The position numbers and the translations under genes are program-made. Under the pieces are notes generated by a model. It saw only the letters and a program-made list of their open reading frames with translations, had not been told where the DNA came from and did not search any database. From Symbiodinium natans (taxonomy: Eukaryota; Sar; Dinophyceae; Suessiales; Symbiodiniaceae): a stretch of DNA of 64,000 nucleotides. Where the stretch lies: positions 64,001 to 128,000 of the forward strand of contig CAJNDS010000924.1 of the NCBI GenBank assembly GCA_905221605.1, read 5' to 3'. Below, one piece after another: positions 20,701-31,629 of this stretch (position 1 is the first letter of the stretch; the number at the start of each line of letters is the position of its first letter).

Positions 20701-23700
20701 ATCTTTCCAGGAGCATGGGGTGGGGGGCAGATGGTGATGTTTTGGTGTCGGGGTCTTCGGATTCAGGAAATTTAGGGCCTGAAGTTGCGCGAGTTGTTGG
20801 GGTTGAAGGCTTGCTTCCCATCGCCCAAAAGCCCCGCCTTAGTTTGGAGGCAATGGTTCAAGCCCAGGTGATTGACGCAACTTTGGTTTCGGTTTAGGGC
20901 TTCAGGTTCCCAAAATTGAGCATGGCAGGACGGACGTTGGTCGCAATGCCTGATCATAATCCACATATCAAACCCCTGCATTCCCTCGTAGACTCCTCCG
21001 CACACTGGCCACGGGTCCTCCGCTAGCCAGGCCAATGAAAGCACGCTTCGCATCGTCTAGGACCCTATAGACCCGAAACCCTAAAACCCTTCAATCCCTA
21101 AAGCCTGCATGAACAAATCGCTCCCAAGCTCCGCGGCGGCTACTGCAGGACCAGTTTCGGAACGGCCGCGAGGAGCGCTGGCGCACAGGGCTGAGGGTTA
21201 GCCTTGAAGCCCTACAAAGCCCAGCGCCTACATGGCTTGCAGGACAATGGTGGCCATGGCTGCATACTAGGCATGGCCGGCGGGGTAGATTCGGGCTTAG
21301 GGGTTCAGAAACTGGAGTTTACAGAGTTCATATGGTTACGTAGAGGGTTGAGGTTTACAGGGTCTACAGGGCTTAGACCCTAAACCCTCAACCCTTAGTT
21401 CCTGAGCCTAAAGACTGAAACCCCAAAACCCTAGAACTCCAGAAACCGAAGCCTCTGGTTTTCAACCCTTAACCTTAAACCCTAAACCCTAAACCCTAAG
21501 CCCTAAGCCCTAAGCCCTAAGCCCTAAGCCCTAAACCCTAAGCCCTAAGCCCTAAGCCCTAAGCCCTAAGCCCTAAGCCCGAAGCCCGAAGCCCGAAGCC
21601 CGAAGCCCGAAACCTAAACCCTGAAGCCTTAAAATCCTACCTTCGCGACCCCGGGACCAGAAGCGGATTTTTTTTTTTGAGGGGGGTCGAAGCAAGAGCC
21701 TTGAATTGCACCCTTAGGGCAGTTTAGGGTTTCGGGTTTAGGGTTTAGGGTTTCGGGTTTGGGGTTTGGGGTTTCGGGTTTCGGGGTTTAGGGTTTAGGG
21801 TTTAGGGTTTAGGTTTGGGGTTTAGGGTTTCGGGTTTCGGGGTTGAGGGTTCGTTAAGCACAGGCGGCTGCGGACAGCCGGAGGTCGCCGGTTCACGAGA
21901 GACGTCCGGAAACCTGAGCCTTGGATGGCGGCAGCCTACACTCTGTGAATTTAGGGTTTAGGGTTTAGGGTTTAGGGTTTAGGGTTTAGGTGGATCATCC
22001 CCCCCCCCCCCCCCCCCCCCCCCCGAATACCCCACGACAGTTCCTCGTATAGTAGAGAGCCCTCATGTTATTTGCTGGGCATGTGCACCTCCACTTTGGT
22101 TAAGGGAGGGTTTTTTTGGGGGATATTCCCCTTCTACTAGCAGTCCTTAGTAGGGATTCTAGTACCCCCCCCTTTCTAATCCCTATTAAGGACTCTTAGT
22201 ATCAGTGGCAACATCCCTAAGCCCTAGACCCTAAACCCTAAACCCTAAACCCTAAACCCTGGAAAACATCCCAAGGCAGGGTTGTTCGCCTTGAGGCTTG
22301 CTTTCGCTGTTTCAGGGGGGCTTAGGCAATCAGGCTCTTGGGGATCCAGAGGGTCTCATTAAGGTTTTGGGTTTTGGGTTTAGGGTTTAGGGTTTAGGGT
22401 TTAGGGTTTAGGGTTGAGGGTTCAGGATTTGCGGTTTAGGTTTCTAGGGGTTTGTGGGTAGCTCTCAGCAGGGTTATAAGTGCCCTAAACAAGGCTATAA
22501 GCAGTTGTAATGTGAGTTACCCTGAACTACCCATGAAGCTCCGGGCTCAAAAAGAAAGCTCAACATCGAATCCCTGAAGCCCTCCAACATCTGGCATCTG
22601 AGCTAGAACCCCTAGAACCCTGAAGCCCCAGCGCACCATAGAACCTAAACCCTGAATAAGCCCTAAACCCTAAACCCTATAGAACCTTATGCAACGCACC
22701 CTTAGTGACCATCCGACGAACAGCGAAGGAATGGGATGTCACCGGCCCAGACAGCACAGACAGCCCAGACAGCCCAGACAGTCCAGAGGTACACAGGGGG
22801 GGCCCGGTGCCTAATGCGCGGTGAGAGGGTTAGGGTTGAGGGTTGATGGTTTAGGGTTTAGGGTTTTAACTCGGGTTCCTCCCCCCCCCCCCCCCCCGCC
22901 CCCCAAAGGCGCCAATTGATAAGTTTAGGTCATGCAGATGTTGTTAGACTAGGTCTCCTTCCCCTGTCAACTTGAGACGTTTGGGTCTTTCGGGTTTCGA
23001 CATTCTGTGAACCCTAAACCCTAAACCCTAAACCCTAAACCCTAAACCCTAAACCCTAAAACCCTAAACCCTAAACCCTAGACCCTAGACCCTAGACCCT
23101 AGACCCTAGACCCTAGACCCTAGACCCTAGACACCCAAACACCCCAACAGTTTTACCCTGTTCTGGCCTACAACGGGAACCCAAGCTTCGGTCCCACATC
23201 TTAGGGTTTAGGGTTTAGGGTTTAGGGTTTAGGGTTTAGGGTTTAGGGTTTAGGGTTTAGGGTTTAGGGCTACTAATTGCTTTAGAACCTGACCCCCGCG
23301 CAACAAAAAAAGAAAGCATACTGTATTCATCCTTGCAAGGGTAGTAGAGGGATTCTTTTGTTTTTTTCTGGGCGGAAATCAAACATATTATTCCTTATAA
23401 TGGAAATTCAGGGATTCTTTTGTTCTTTTGGGGGGGGGGTCCCTTAAACCGTAAACCCAAAACCCCCTAAACCCTAAACTCAAAAAACCCCGTCATCCAT
23501 CAGCCCGCAGATGCCTCTGAAGCCCTGACTGCCCTGAATGGCCCCGCAAAGGGGCCGGGAGTGGGTTTAGGGTTTAGGGTTCAGGGTTTAGGGTTACGGT
23601 TTAGGGTTTAGGTCTTACGGCTTGGGGCTTAGGGCTTATTGGGCTTAGGGCGGTCCTAGCCATTGCTGCTCCTGTAGTTGTGGTGGCTGCGCCAGGGCTA

Positions 23701-23856
23701 CGGGCAGCCACAGTGCTCTGAACGTACTGGAGAAGGCCACAATGGTTTAGGGTTTAGGGTTTAGGGAGGATGAACTGGACCGATCTTGAATTTGTAAAGT
23801 AGTCGGTTCTATTTATCAGGCACCATAAGGACACAAGGGTTCCGACGTTCTGTATG

Positions 23857-23927
<71 letters not shown>

Positions 23928-26743
23928 GTATATCCGCAAACCCTAAACCCTAAACCCTAAAATCATATATATATATATATATATATATAGTTTTTTCTCT
24001 TTTTGGCACCACAAGAATCACATGGCAAAAAGGTGCCAGGGCTCCATCAAGAACAGTGCCCCGCGAAACCCCTAACCCCCTTATCCAGGGACCGGGTTTT
24101 TCTTGGTTTAGGGTTTAGGGTTTAGGTGAGAGGCTTCGGATCTGGTTGGGTCAGGAGGTTGTCTGCATGCATACACAGTTGGTAATTTATCATATATATA
24201 TATATATGTACGAGCGTATGTTCGTTTGTTTGTATCTGCATATGGTAGCAAAGACGGGACTATCTTCGCTTCTCACCCTCCCGGTTCCATACGGCAACTT
24301 TGACAAAGTAGTCCACGGGACATGACAAAGTTAGGGTTTAGGGTTTAGGGTTGAGGGTTCAGGGTTTAGGGTGGAAGAAGAAATACCAACACGTCACATT
24401 GTCATGCCATTAGTCTTTCTTGCCCATATACATATATATATATATATACATATGCATGCATATATACACCCCCGTTTGGTCGAATTGTTGCATGAGGGCA
24501 GACGTGCAAAAATGAGCCCTGCACGTCCCCGAGCCCAAGCCCGAGCCGGCTCCCTGTTGTCACGATTTGCTTAAGAACCCCCAAAGAATTAGAAGGAAAC
24601 ACTAATCCCTATATATATATATATATCCCTTAATAAGGAAGAATACAAAATACTAATCCCTTTATATTTCCCTGAACAAGGAAGAATATTTTATATTTTT
24701 TCGGGGTTCTTCAGCAATTAGTAGGTTGTCAGGGGCCATTTTACGGTTCTCTCGGCCCTCTACGATTATTACTAGGTAGGGTTTAGGGTTTAGGGTTTAG
24801 GGTTTGTTGTTTAGGGTTTAGGGTTTAGGGTTTAGGGTTTAGGGTTCCCTCTATGGGGTTTAAGAGGATCATATTCAGGAACATTTTTCAGAGGGTTTTA
24901 AGGGCCATCCTAGATTACTACTCTTGCTACTGCTTGGGGAGGTTCATGGGTAGTTATATATGTCGGGGTATAAGTAGGGTAACGATACGTATCGCCTTAC
25001 GCGTATAACCCCACTTAGAACTGCCCATGAACCTCCAAGTAATAGTATGCTTATACCATTTAAACGCCCTAAGCCCTCAACTGGCTTGATCATGTTGCTG
25101 CTGATTCGGGGAATCTAAACTTCAATGAGACCTCAACTCCAGCTTTAATTCAAAATCGAGACCCTACGCCCCAAACCCTAAACCCTAAACCCTAAACCCT
25201 CCAGCCTAGAAGTTAACCTAAGCCCCTACACTTCACGTCCGAAGCGCTATACTCGGAAGTTCATGGGTAGTTAGAAGTACTGGCTGATAAGTGCCTTAAG
25301 TGAAGTTACAAGTATGGTTACCCTACTTATGCCCCTGCTTCTAACTACCCACGAACCTCCAAGTAGCCCTAAACCCTAAACCCTAAACCCTAAACCCCTA
25401 AACCCTAAACCCCTAAGCCCTAAACTCAGGAGCATGCCAGTGGAGCGCCCCGTTACTCCCCGGATCCTGCGCAGGCCTCTGCTTGCCGAGCTTAGCTGTA
25501 GGGTTTAGGGTTCGGGGTTTGGGGTTTGGGGTTTGGGGTTTAGGGTTTCAGGGTTTAGGGCTAGGGTTTAGGGTTTGGGGGCTGTTCTGATTTAGGTTCC
25601 CTGTTGGGTAGCTTTAGCAATCGGAGTCCGGGCATGAAGGGCATCCCCAAGGTTGCCTGGCCTTCTACCCAGACCTCTGGGAGGATCCGAAAAATAGAGC
25701 CCCCAAATAGTGCCCTATATATGGTCCAGTGCTCCCCGGCCCCCCCCTCCCCCCCCCCACCCATGGTCTGGAACCCCCCCCCTGTGGTGTGGTTGGGGTT
25801 GGTTTTAGGGTTCGGGTTGTTTATGGTTTAGGGTTCAGGGTTTGAAAGGGTTTTAGGGTTAAACCCTTTTTTTTCCCGGTGGTGTGGTTGTGGTTGGGGG
25901 TTGGTTTTAGGGTTTAGGGCTTAGGGTTGGTTTAGGGTTCAGGGTTCAGGGTTCAGGGTTTAGAGTTTAGGGTTTGAAAGGGTTTAGGGTTAACCCCCCC
26001 CCCCCCCGCCCCCTGTGGTGTGCTTGGGCTTGGGGGTTGGTTTTAGGGTTTAGGGTTTAGGGTTTAGGGCTTAGGGTTGGTTTAGGGTTTAGGGTTTGAA
26101 AGGGTCTAGGGTTAGAGACCGTAGACCTGGAGGGGGGGGGGGGGGATAAACGCCTCACACACATGGGTTTTCCCGAGGGCGTGCTCCCTCAACCGAAGGC
26201 GCAACACTCCCAACACACGGGTTTTGCCGAGGGTGTGCTCACAGTCGGCCCCCCCCCCCCCTACCTGACCATACCCTGGGGGGGGGGGGGGGGGGGGCCG
26301 GACACGCCAGACGCCGGACCATACTACCATTGGGTCATTCTTGGGAACCCTTAAGCGGATCCATGTTTTAAATCCTCCCAGGGGTCGGGGTATGGGGTCG
26401 TTGACAGACACAGCCGCACACAGAGACTCATAGAAGTAATCGCTAATTCTGGGCCTAAACCCTAAACCCTAAACCCTAACCCCTAAACCCTAAACCCTAA
26501 ACCCTAAACCCTAAACCCTAAACCCTAAACCCTGAACCCTGAACCCTGAACCCTAAACCCTTTCTGGGTTCTGTTGACTTGGGTTCCCTTCGTGGGTCAC
26601 GGTATGCCCCTCTTCTACCAATTGCTTAAGAACCCCCCCCCCAAAAATGAAAATAAAATTCCTTATGAGGGTAATAGAGTTTATAAGTACATAAAGAAAC
26701 ATATATATATATATAGAATATACACACATAAATAAACAAATAA

Positions 26744-26783
<40 letters not shown>

Positions 26784-26897
26784 TTATTAATTTTCATATA
26801 TATATATATATACATATATACATATATATATATACATATGTATATTTTTTGGCAGCGGGATGCTTAAGCAAAGAAGCAGTCTTGAAACTATCACGAG

Positions 26898-26932
<35 letters not shown>

Positions 26933-29760
26933 CATATGTATATTTTTTGGCAGCGGGATGCTTAAGCAAAGAAGCAGTCTTGAAACTATCACGAGACCTG
27001 GCGTAGCGAGGCTTGAGATGGTCCCTGCCTCCCTAAAAGGGTTCTGAAGTATGGGCCCTTGGGTTTAAAAAGGGTATACAAGGGGATAAGGGGTTTAGGG
27101 TAGGGTTTAGGGTTTACGGTTTAGGGTTTAGGGTCTGGGGTTTGGGGTTTGGGGTTTGTAAAGAGGGCGAACAAGGGCCCATAAGGGACCAATTCATTAC
27201 CATTAGAGCTTACCTGCTTTGCGAAGGGAGCCGGTCGATGCTCCCCACCTGACAGTTTCAGGAAAATGGACGGGGCCATCCTGAATCTATCAGGTAAATT
27301 TGGGGTGTGGGGGAATGCGTAGGGTTTGGGGCTGTAGTGTTTTTGGGGGCTTGGAGGTTTTGGGTTTTTTGGGGGGTTTGGTTTGGGGGCGGTGGGTTTC
27401 GGGGATAAGTCGCTGGCCAGGGGTCCTCACTTTCGCAGCTGCCGGTTGCAGAGCTCCATGATGAAGGCAGATGTACATCGTGCTTCTGATTTTGCAGCAT
27501 TTTCCAGTCTGTACAGACATTTCCGGGATGGCAACCCGGCTCTGCGAATCAGATGCATGCTGTAAACCGTGCCACTGATAGAGTCTGAGGCGAGTCAAAA
27601 TACTGCATATTACAGTGCGGATGGCGCACCAAGAGCTCACCGACATGCGTTTTGCAGCGTACTTCCTGCTCGGAGGCTGAAGGGAGGTACTCTTAAGTGC
27701 TGATGTGGGGGAGCGGCTTGTCTGCGTCCATGCTGCTGCACGGCTGATGTGACAGGGAAGCAGACCATGCAGGTGCTGTGCATGACACGCAAACACTGCG
27801 CGCCATTGGAGCTGTGGGTTGCGACTGCCATTTGTTAGTGGCAAAGCGCAGCAGATCTCCAATTGCCAGGATTCCAGCGGCCCGATGAACAATGGTACCC
27901 GAACACCCCCGAACAAGCCTTTACCCCAAAACCCGCCCACACACATGCAAAATGTCGTCATATCTTGTGGTCCTGGGAAGTGTTGTTGCAACCTGCAGCC
28001 AGCATCGCAAGAGGCTGCTGCTTTAGGCCAACTCTTTGTTTCACCGCGACAGACAGAAGTGTCGCACATGTGAGCCGCCGTCACGTTTGGGCAGAATGAT
28101 GCAGAGGCACAATGTCCCTAAGGTGCCCTCAAGTGCGCGACGCTAACCTCCTGCTCTCTCGCAGAAACTTCCTTAGAAGCAGAGCTGGGGCCAATAAATT
28201 CGGCAGCCTGAGCCGAGAGTTGGGCTCAGTCTTGACGCTGCCCCGAAGCCCCAAACCTATGTCCCTCTGGGGAATTGTTTTTCATATTTGTTTATATAAA
28301 ACCCAAGAGGATATTAAAAAACATTATCTCTGTGAAGGTTCTAGGGGGAACATAGCCAAACCCTCTAGGGCCTGACTCAGGCTCGTGCTTCAGGGGTTTA
28401 GGCTTAGGAAGGAAGGTGCACGAGAGGTGCTGCAGCACGTCGGCTCAAAGATCAGCCTGGAGTGCATCCCCCGACAAAAGCCCGAGTGACCTTACCAGAT
28501 CCTGAACCCTGCAGCTGGCAATCTGTGATTTCAGGTGCAATTGAGAGGGTTGAGCGATGATCGGTGTATGAGGCTGGGCGATCGCATAGTCTGCAAGACA
28601 GCCCATGCCTGCCTAACAGAGACGTAAGAGAGCAGTTCAGCCAGTGATGGCTCCATCAAACGGAGAAGCCGGTCCTCTGGCAGCCCCGCATCTCCGGTCA
28701 AGCTGCTTCCTCAGCATCCTGCGTGAAACACAGAGACTATGGTACAGAACTGCCCTGTAGGTTACATCCTGAACCTAGTACGAGGTCCTGCTGCCTCTCA
28801 ACTTGACCTTTGAACTCAGCTTTCCTGCACAGAGGTGGAGACTTCTTCAACTTTTCGGCGATCTCTTTTCTTCAATGGGTGAACAAAACGACGACAAGTA
28901 GAGCATGGCATGGTAAATGTCAAGTAATGTAATTCCTTCACCCCTTGAATGTGTATTCTGAATGTTGCTGAATGTTGCTGACAGGCATTTGGGTGATGTA
29001 GGACTCAGTCACTCGCGCGCATGCTATTGCAGAATGTTCTGGAACATCAATATTCACAGTGTGAAGTTCGAAGGAATAGCTTGCAGCAGAACGTCAAAGT
29101 AGCTTGTGTCTCAACTGTTCGTTAATTACTTTATCTTACCTGACTTACCTTGGACCGGAGCAATCTGGAAAACGATGCAAGAATCCAGTCCGCAGGCCTT
29201 TGGCAATTGAGGTCACCTTGAACTACTATTTGCTTGAGAACCCCCAAAGCAAAAACCGAAAATAATCCGGAAGTTTCGTTGTTTTCCCCATGTTTTTTGC
29301 GGGTTCTTTTCAGCAAAGAGTAGCAAACCCTAAGCCCTAGACCCTAAACCCTCAACCTAGGTTCCCTTGAAATCTCAGCCTGCCCAAGGCCGAAGGTAGC
29401 GAAACATGGGCTGCCGTGGGACGCTCAGCATCGCTGGGACAGGGCGGAAGTTGAGCTGCGGGCGAAGCTTTCTTGGGGCTTGAGGTGCTGGGGCTGTTTG
29501 GGGTTTCGGGTTTAGGGTTTAGGGTTTAGGGTTTAGGGTTTGGTGGAACATCCAATTCAAAAGTTGTGTTTTCGTGCAGCCCCGAGGGCCCTACAGATAC
29601 TGGCCCTCCTTTGGGCCACCACAACGCGAACGGGCATGGTAGCCTCGTAACGCAGGCATGCACGCGGGAACTGCCTGCTGAAGCCCCGGCAGGCAGTTCG
29701 AAGCAAGAGGACTATGCCGCCAAAGCGAAGTCTGAGACCAAAGCCGCAAAGAAGGCCCTG
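17720..29760 (+). CDS. Gene A, 3' half: phase-consistent chain of eleven exons, unknown function
   Basis: The exons join without a frame break: 17720-17775, 19171-19257, 19933-19995, 21149-21189, 21864-21944, 23151-23176, 23511-23553, 23696-23743, 25430-25474, 29396-29463 and 29580-29760. Motifs in order: IEDFMANVEEGMRAVKHE; EWNSRMRTFVTELEQQAALF; VRQPILEAAERFQDLPALTG; RRFTRDVRKPEPWMAAAYTL; NGPAKGATGSHSALNVLEKA; VAKHGLPWDAQHRWDRAEVE; and a final Lys/Ala-rich part ending SETKAAKKAL. Donors are mostly GC or GA, with three GT, and acceptors AG. It may be the same gene as the C2-like exons upstream, but the 15366 to 17720 junction is not phase-resolved. Whether it ends near 29.8 kb or runs into the kinase gene is open. 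No family is recognised. The in-phase joins are the main evidence, and individual ends may shift by a few bases. Confidence 0.5.
18180..18940. other. AT-rich island
   Basis: About 760 bp of strongly AT-rich sequence with recurrent AATATAGTAATATA motifs, in sharp contrast with the flanks. It resembles the block at 36890-37340. No gene; it lies inside a gene-A intron. Confidence 0.85.
19274..19470. mobile_element. TIR element containing a ~31-bp tandem repeat (family G)
   Basis: CCCAGAGACTCCAGAACCCC at the left and GGGGTTTTGGAGTCTCTGGG at the right are inverted repeats. Between them a unit built on GATTTTAAGGTATATTTCCT and GATTAAGAT is repeated about four times (19333-19455). Confidence 0.85.
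19643..19875. repeat. Trinucleotide-rich block (CGACTG, CAGCAA, CCACCG)
   Basis: Imperfect trinucleotide runs generate low-complexity frames on both strands. It lies in the intron before the exon at 19933. Confidence 0.8.
20513..20657. mobile_element. Family B variant (GGTACTT ends)
   Basis: CATACTTGGATTCTCGTGGTAC at the left and GTACCATGAACCTCCAAG at the right are inverted. The body contains CCAATTATAGCTGCACTT and AATTGGTTAATAAG. A partial family C copy (about 20389-20500) lies immediately upstream. Confidence 0.75.
21480..21620. repeat. CCCTAAA array homogenised to CCCTAAG then CCCGAAG
   Basis: Two or three CCCTAAA units give way to more than ten CCCTAAG units and then about five CCCGAAG units, in contiguous blocks. 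Confidence 0.95.
22120..22219. mobile_element. Family C TIR element
   Basis: GGGATATTCCCCTTCTACTAGCAGTCCTTAGTAGGGATT pairs with AATCCCTATTAAGGACTCTTAGTA. Same length and order as 17247-17347. Confidence 0.85.
23010..23270. repeat. CCCTAAA/CCCTAGA array, exon, then TTTAGGG array
   Basis: CCCTAAA units at 23010-23080 change to about eight CCCTAGA units (to 23131). The exon at 23151 follows, then nine or ten perfect TTTAGGG units (about 23203-23269). Confidence 0.95.
24563..24724. mobile_element. Family A TIR element
   Basis: ATTTGCTTAAGAACCCCC and CGGGGTTCTTCAGCAATTAGTAG pair. The body has two copies of the CTAATCCCTATAT...AAGGAAGAATA segment, so it is internally duplicated. Confidence 0.8.
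24845..24914. mobile_element. Family F element, 5' truncated
   Basis: GGGGTTTAAGAGGATCATATTC through TTTTAAGGGCCATCCTAG matches 12088-12187. The left end is replaced by a TTTAGGG array that runs into it. Confidence 0.75.
24932..25041. mobile_element. Family B TIR element
   Basis: GGGGAGGTTCATGGGTAGTT and AACTGCCCATGAACCTCC are inverted. A central palindrome surrounds GATACGTATC. Confidence 0.85.
25250..25366. mobile_element. Family B TIR element
   Basis: TACTCGGAAGTTCATGGGTAGTT and AACTACCCACGAACCTCC are inverted. A CCCTAAA array follows directly and leads to the exon at 25430. Confidence 0.85.
26456..26558. repeat. (CCCTAAA)n array
   Basis: About fourteen units, a few of them CCCTGAA. Confidence 0.95.
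26613..26996. mobile_element. Family A element with TA expansion and tandemly duplicated right end
   Basis: The left end CAATTGCTTAAGAACCCCC opens onto a long TA/TTTA microsatellite. The right end, TTTTTTGGCAGCGGGATGCT and TAAGCAAAGAAGCAGTC, occurs twice (about 26836-26898 and 26934-26996) with an identical tail to CACGAGA. Confidence 0.8.
28260..28354. mobile_element. Family E short element
   Basis: TCCCTCTGGGGAATTGTTTT, ATATAAAACCCAAGAGGATA and AAGGTTCTAGGGGGA match the other two copies in order and spacing. Confidence 0.85.
29222..29323. mobile_element. Family A TIR element
   Basis: AACTACTATTTGCTTGAGAACCC and GGGTTCTTTTCAGCAAAGAGTAG form the inverted ends of a short, 100-bp copy. Confidence 0.85.
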
Positions 29761-29934
29761 GTGCATCGCTTTTCTCCCTGCATCTCTCGTTCTTCTTGCT
29801 GCAGTGAGCCGCCAGCGCGCTACATGCCCAAAAAACCCTAGCCCCTAAAATCGACGAGTGATCTTGTCTGACCTTGACAGGGGCACAAAGAAGAGAACTC
29901 AGGCCCACCTCTGGGAGTCTGTAAGGGTGTGGTT

Positions 29935-30036
29935 TGGGATGCTCCCCCTTGTACTAACAGTCCTTCATCGGAACTATACTAGGGGTACTGTAATCCCCAT
30001 TAAGGACCGATAGTATAAGGGGGGAACATCCCAAGG
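29935..30036. mobile_element. Family C TIR element
   Basis: TTGGGATGCTCCCCCTTGTACTAACAGTCCTT and AAGGACCGATAGTATAAGGGGGGAACATCCCAA give a nearly perfect hairpin. Confidence 0.9.
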
Positions 30037-30054
30037 TGTGGTGGTTGTTCAAAA

Positions 30055-31629
30055 TTAAGGTAATGTAGGGGTCGGAACAATTACTAATGGTATTCCCTTA
30101 TGGTTCCTTTCAATAATTCTAGTCGAACAACCCCAAAATCCTGTTTTACTTTTTTTAGGCCCCTATAGTATCCAGCTCCCGGAGGCAGACTTAGACGTGG
30201 CTAGGACCTCATGCTCAGGGCTACTTGCAGTTGACTTAGGGGCTGGGTAGTTAACCTTTAACCTTTTTGGTTCTGTCTAATGCTATTACACATAATGGGC
30301 AAACCTTTTTGGTGGCTAGGGTATTCAGCCCCGCCAAAAGTGAAGTGAACAGGTTTAGAGATTGGGAGGCCACGACGGCGAACTGTTGACACCATGGTGG
30401 GCTTCATCCGTGGACATGTCACTGCGGATGTGCTTGGAGGTTCAGGGCACTTACAACCCTCTTTGTAACTGTACTTATGAGCCCCCCCAATGTCCCCCAA
30501 GTAGGTTACAAGTAGATTTATAGTTGGAGCTACAAGTACCCATGAACCTCCAAGTAGCATGGACACACAGTTTTCTTGACCACCCACCCCACCTCAGGCT
30601 TTCAACAGAACATGAGCTTCATGCAGAAAGTCAACCTTTTCAAGCGCCTGCCCAAGGACTCATGTTCAGTCGTAGTTGGGCAACTTGCTCTTGTGATTCG
30701 CTTCTGCCAGCACCTTTGCTGCGAGAGGCTGCGCGGACACCCCTAAATCCTAAACCCTAGACCCTATAAACCCTAAACCCAAGCCTGAGCTTCGCACATC
30801 CTTGCATATCCCGGGTTCTGTTGTTGTTGCTTGGGAGGATCAGCATCCCATCCTCGCTGCCAATGTCATTCCGACGAACTACAAAGCCGGACAGGCAAGT
30901 GAGCCTCCTCTTAGTAGCTAAGTAGGGTTTAGGGTTGAGGGTTGAGGGTTCAGGGTTCAGGTAGTGTAGCACGGCTAGACCAACCAAACCAACAATCAGT
31001 TCCTTTTAGCCGAGCTCGCGCCGGCCTCACGCGAGCCTCGCGTGGACCCTTGTTTCAACATACCGTACAATTGACGAGATTGTTTCTGCGGGGGTTGGGA
31101 TGGCCTTGAACGCTGTTTGCCAAGCCTGCAATGGCCGTGAAATCACCTCCCAACCCACTGCACACAGCTCCGGCGGCATTTTTCGAAAGGGCGCGAACGC
31201 TCACCAAGCCATGTGCCCCTGCCGTTTCGCTATTGTTGGGCTAAATTTCACCGCCTGGGGTGACTTCCTGTGATAGGCGCCACAGGGGTTCGGCTGACTT
31301 CGAGATAAACCTGGTGCGGTGCGATACGTAGGCGGACGAACGTCGACCCCATGAGACCTAAATCGGGTGCCGCTTTGGAAAACCAAATCCTGTTAGTGAA
31401 TGAGGTCCCGGGTGTTTGGAAAATAGGTCAGTGCCTTTGTTGATCCTGTTTAGGTTTTGAGGTTGTTTTTTTCTCAAGTCACGCTCCACGCAGAGATAGG
31501 GGAGTTCAGTGCCCCATACGATCCGTTCAGGAGGTATACATGGGGATAGAAGGTACCTAGTTCCCAAATTCTCTATTTCGCACTTTTGCGCCGTTATTCG
31601 TCGAGTCTTGCCGCTGCGGAAGCGCCAGC
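30055..31629. other. Region upstream of the LRR gene
   Basis: Holds a short element around 30061-30175 (its reverse complement resembles 3260-3365), a family B element at 30432-30557 and small CCCTAAA/TTTAGGG remnants near 30750-30780 and 30925-30960. No convincing promoter motif or trans-splicing acceptor was identified before 31630. Confidence 0.45.
30432..30557. mobile_element. Family B TIR element
   Basis: TGCTTGGAGGTTCAGGGCAC at the left and GTACCCATGAACCTCCAAG at the right are inverted around a 120-bp body. Confidence 0.8.

Larger units (their letters stand above)
27000..29395. other. No confident gene; unassigned overlapping frames
   Basis: A 264-codon minus-strand frame (27290-28084) is overlapped by several plus-strand frames, and none shows a recognisable motif. 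TTTAGGG units lie at 27092-27150, a family E element at 28260-28354 and a family A element at 29222-29323. The region 28.4-29.2 kb has no repeats and no motif I know. Confidence 0.45.

Noticed and set aside
23850-23935. CRISPR-like or regulatory direct repeats
   Set aside because: A plain TA/GTATAT microsatellite; no spacer-repeat structure anywhere in the window.
27290-28084. 264-codon minus-strand gene
   Set aside because: No recognisable motif, several overlapping plus-strand frames, and the ends run into TTTAGGG-like sequence. All better supported coding is on the plus strand.
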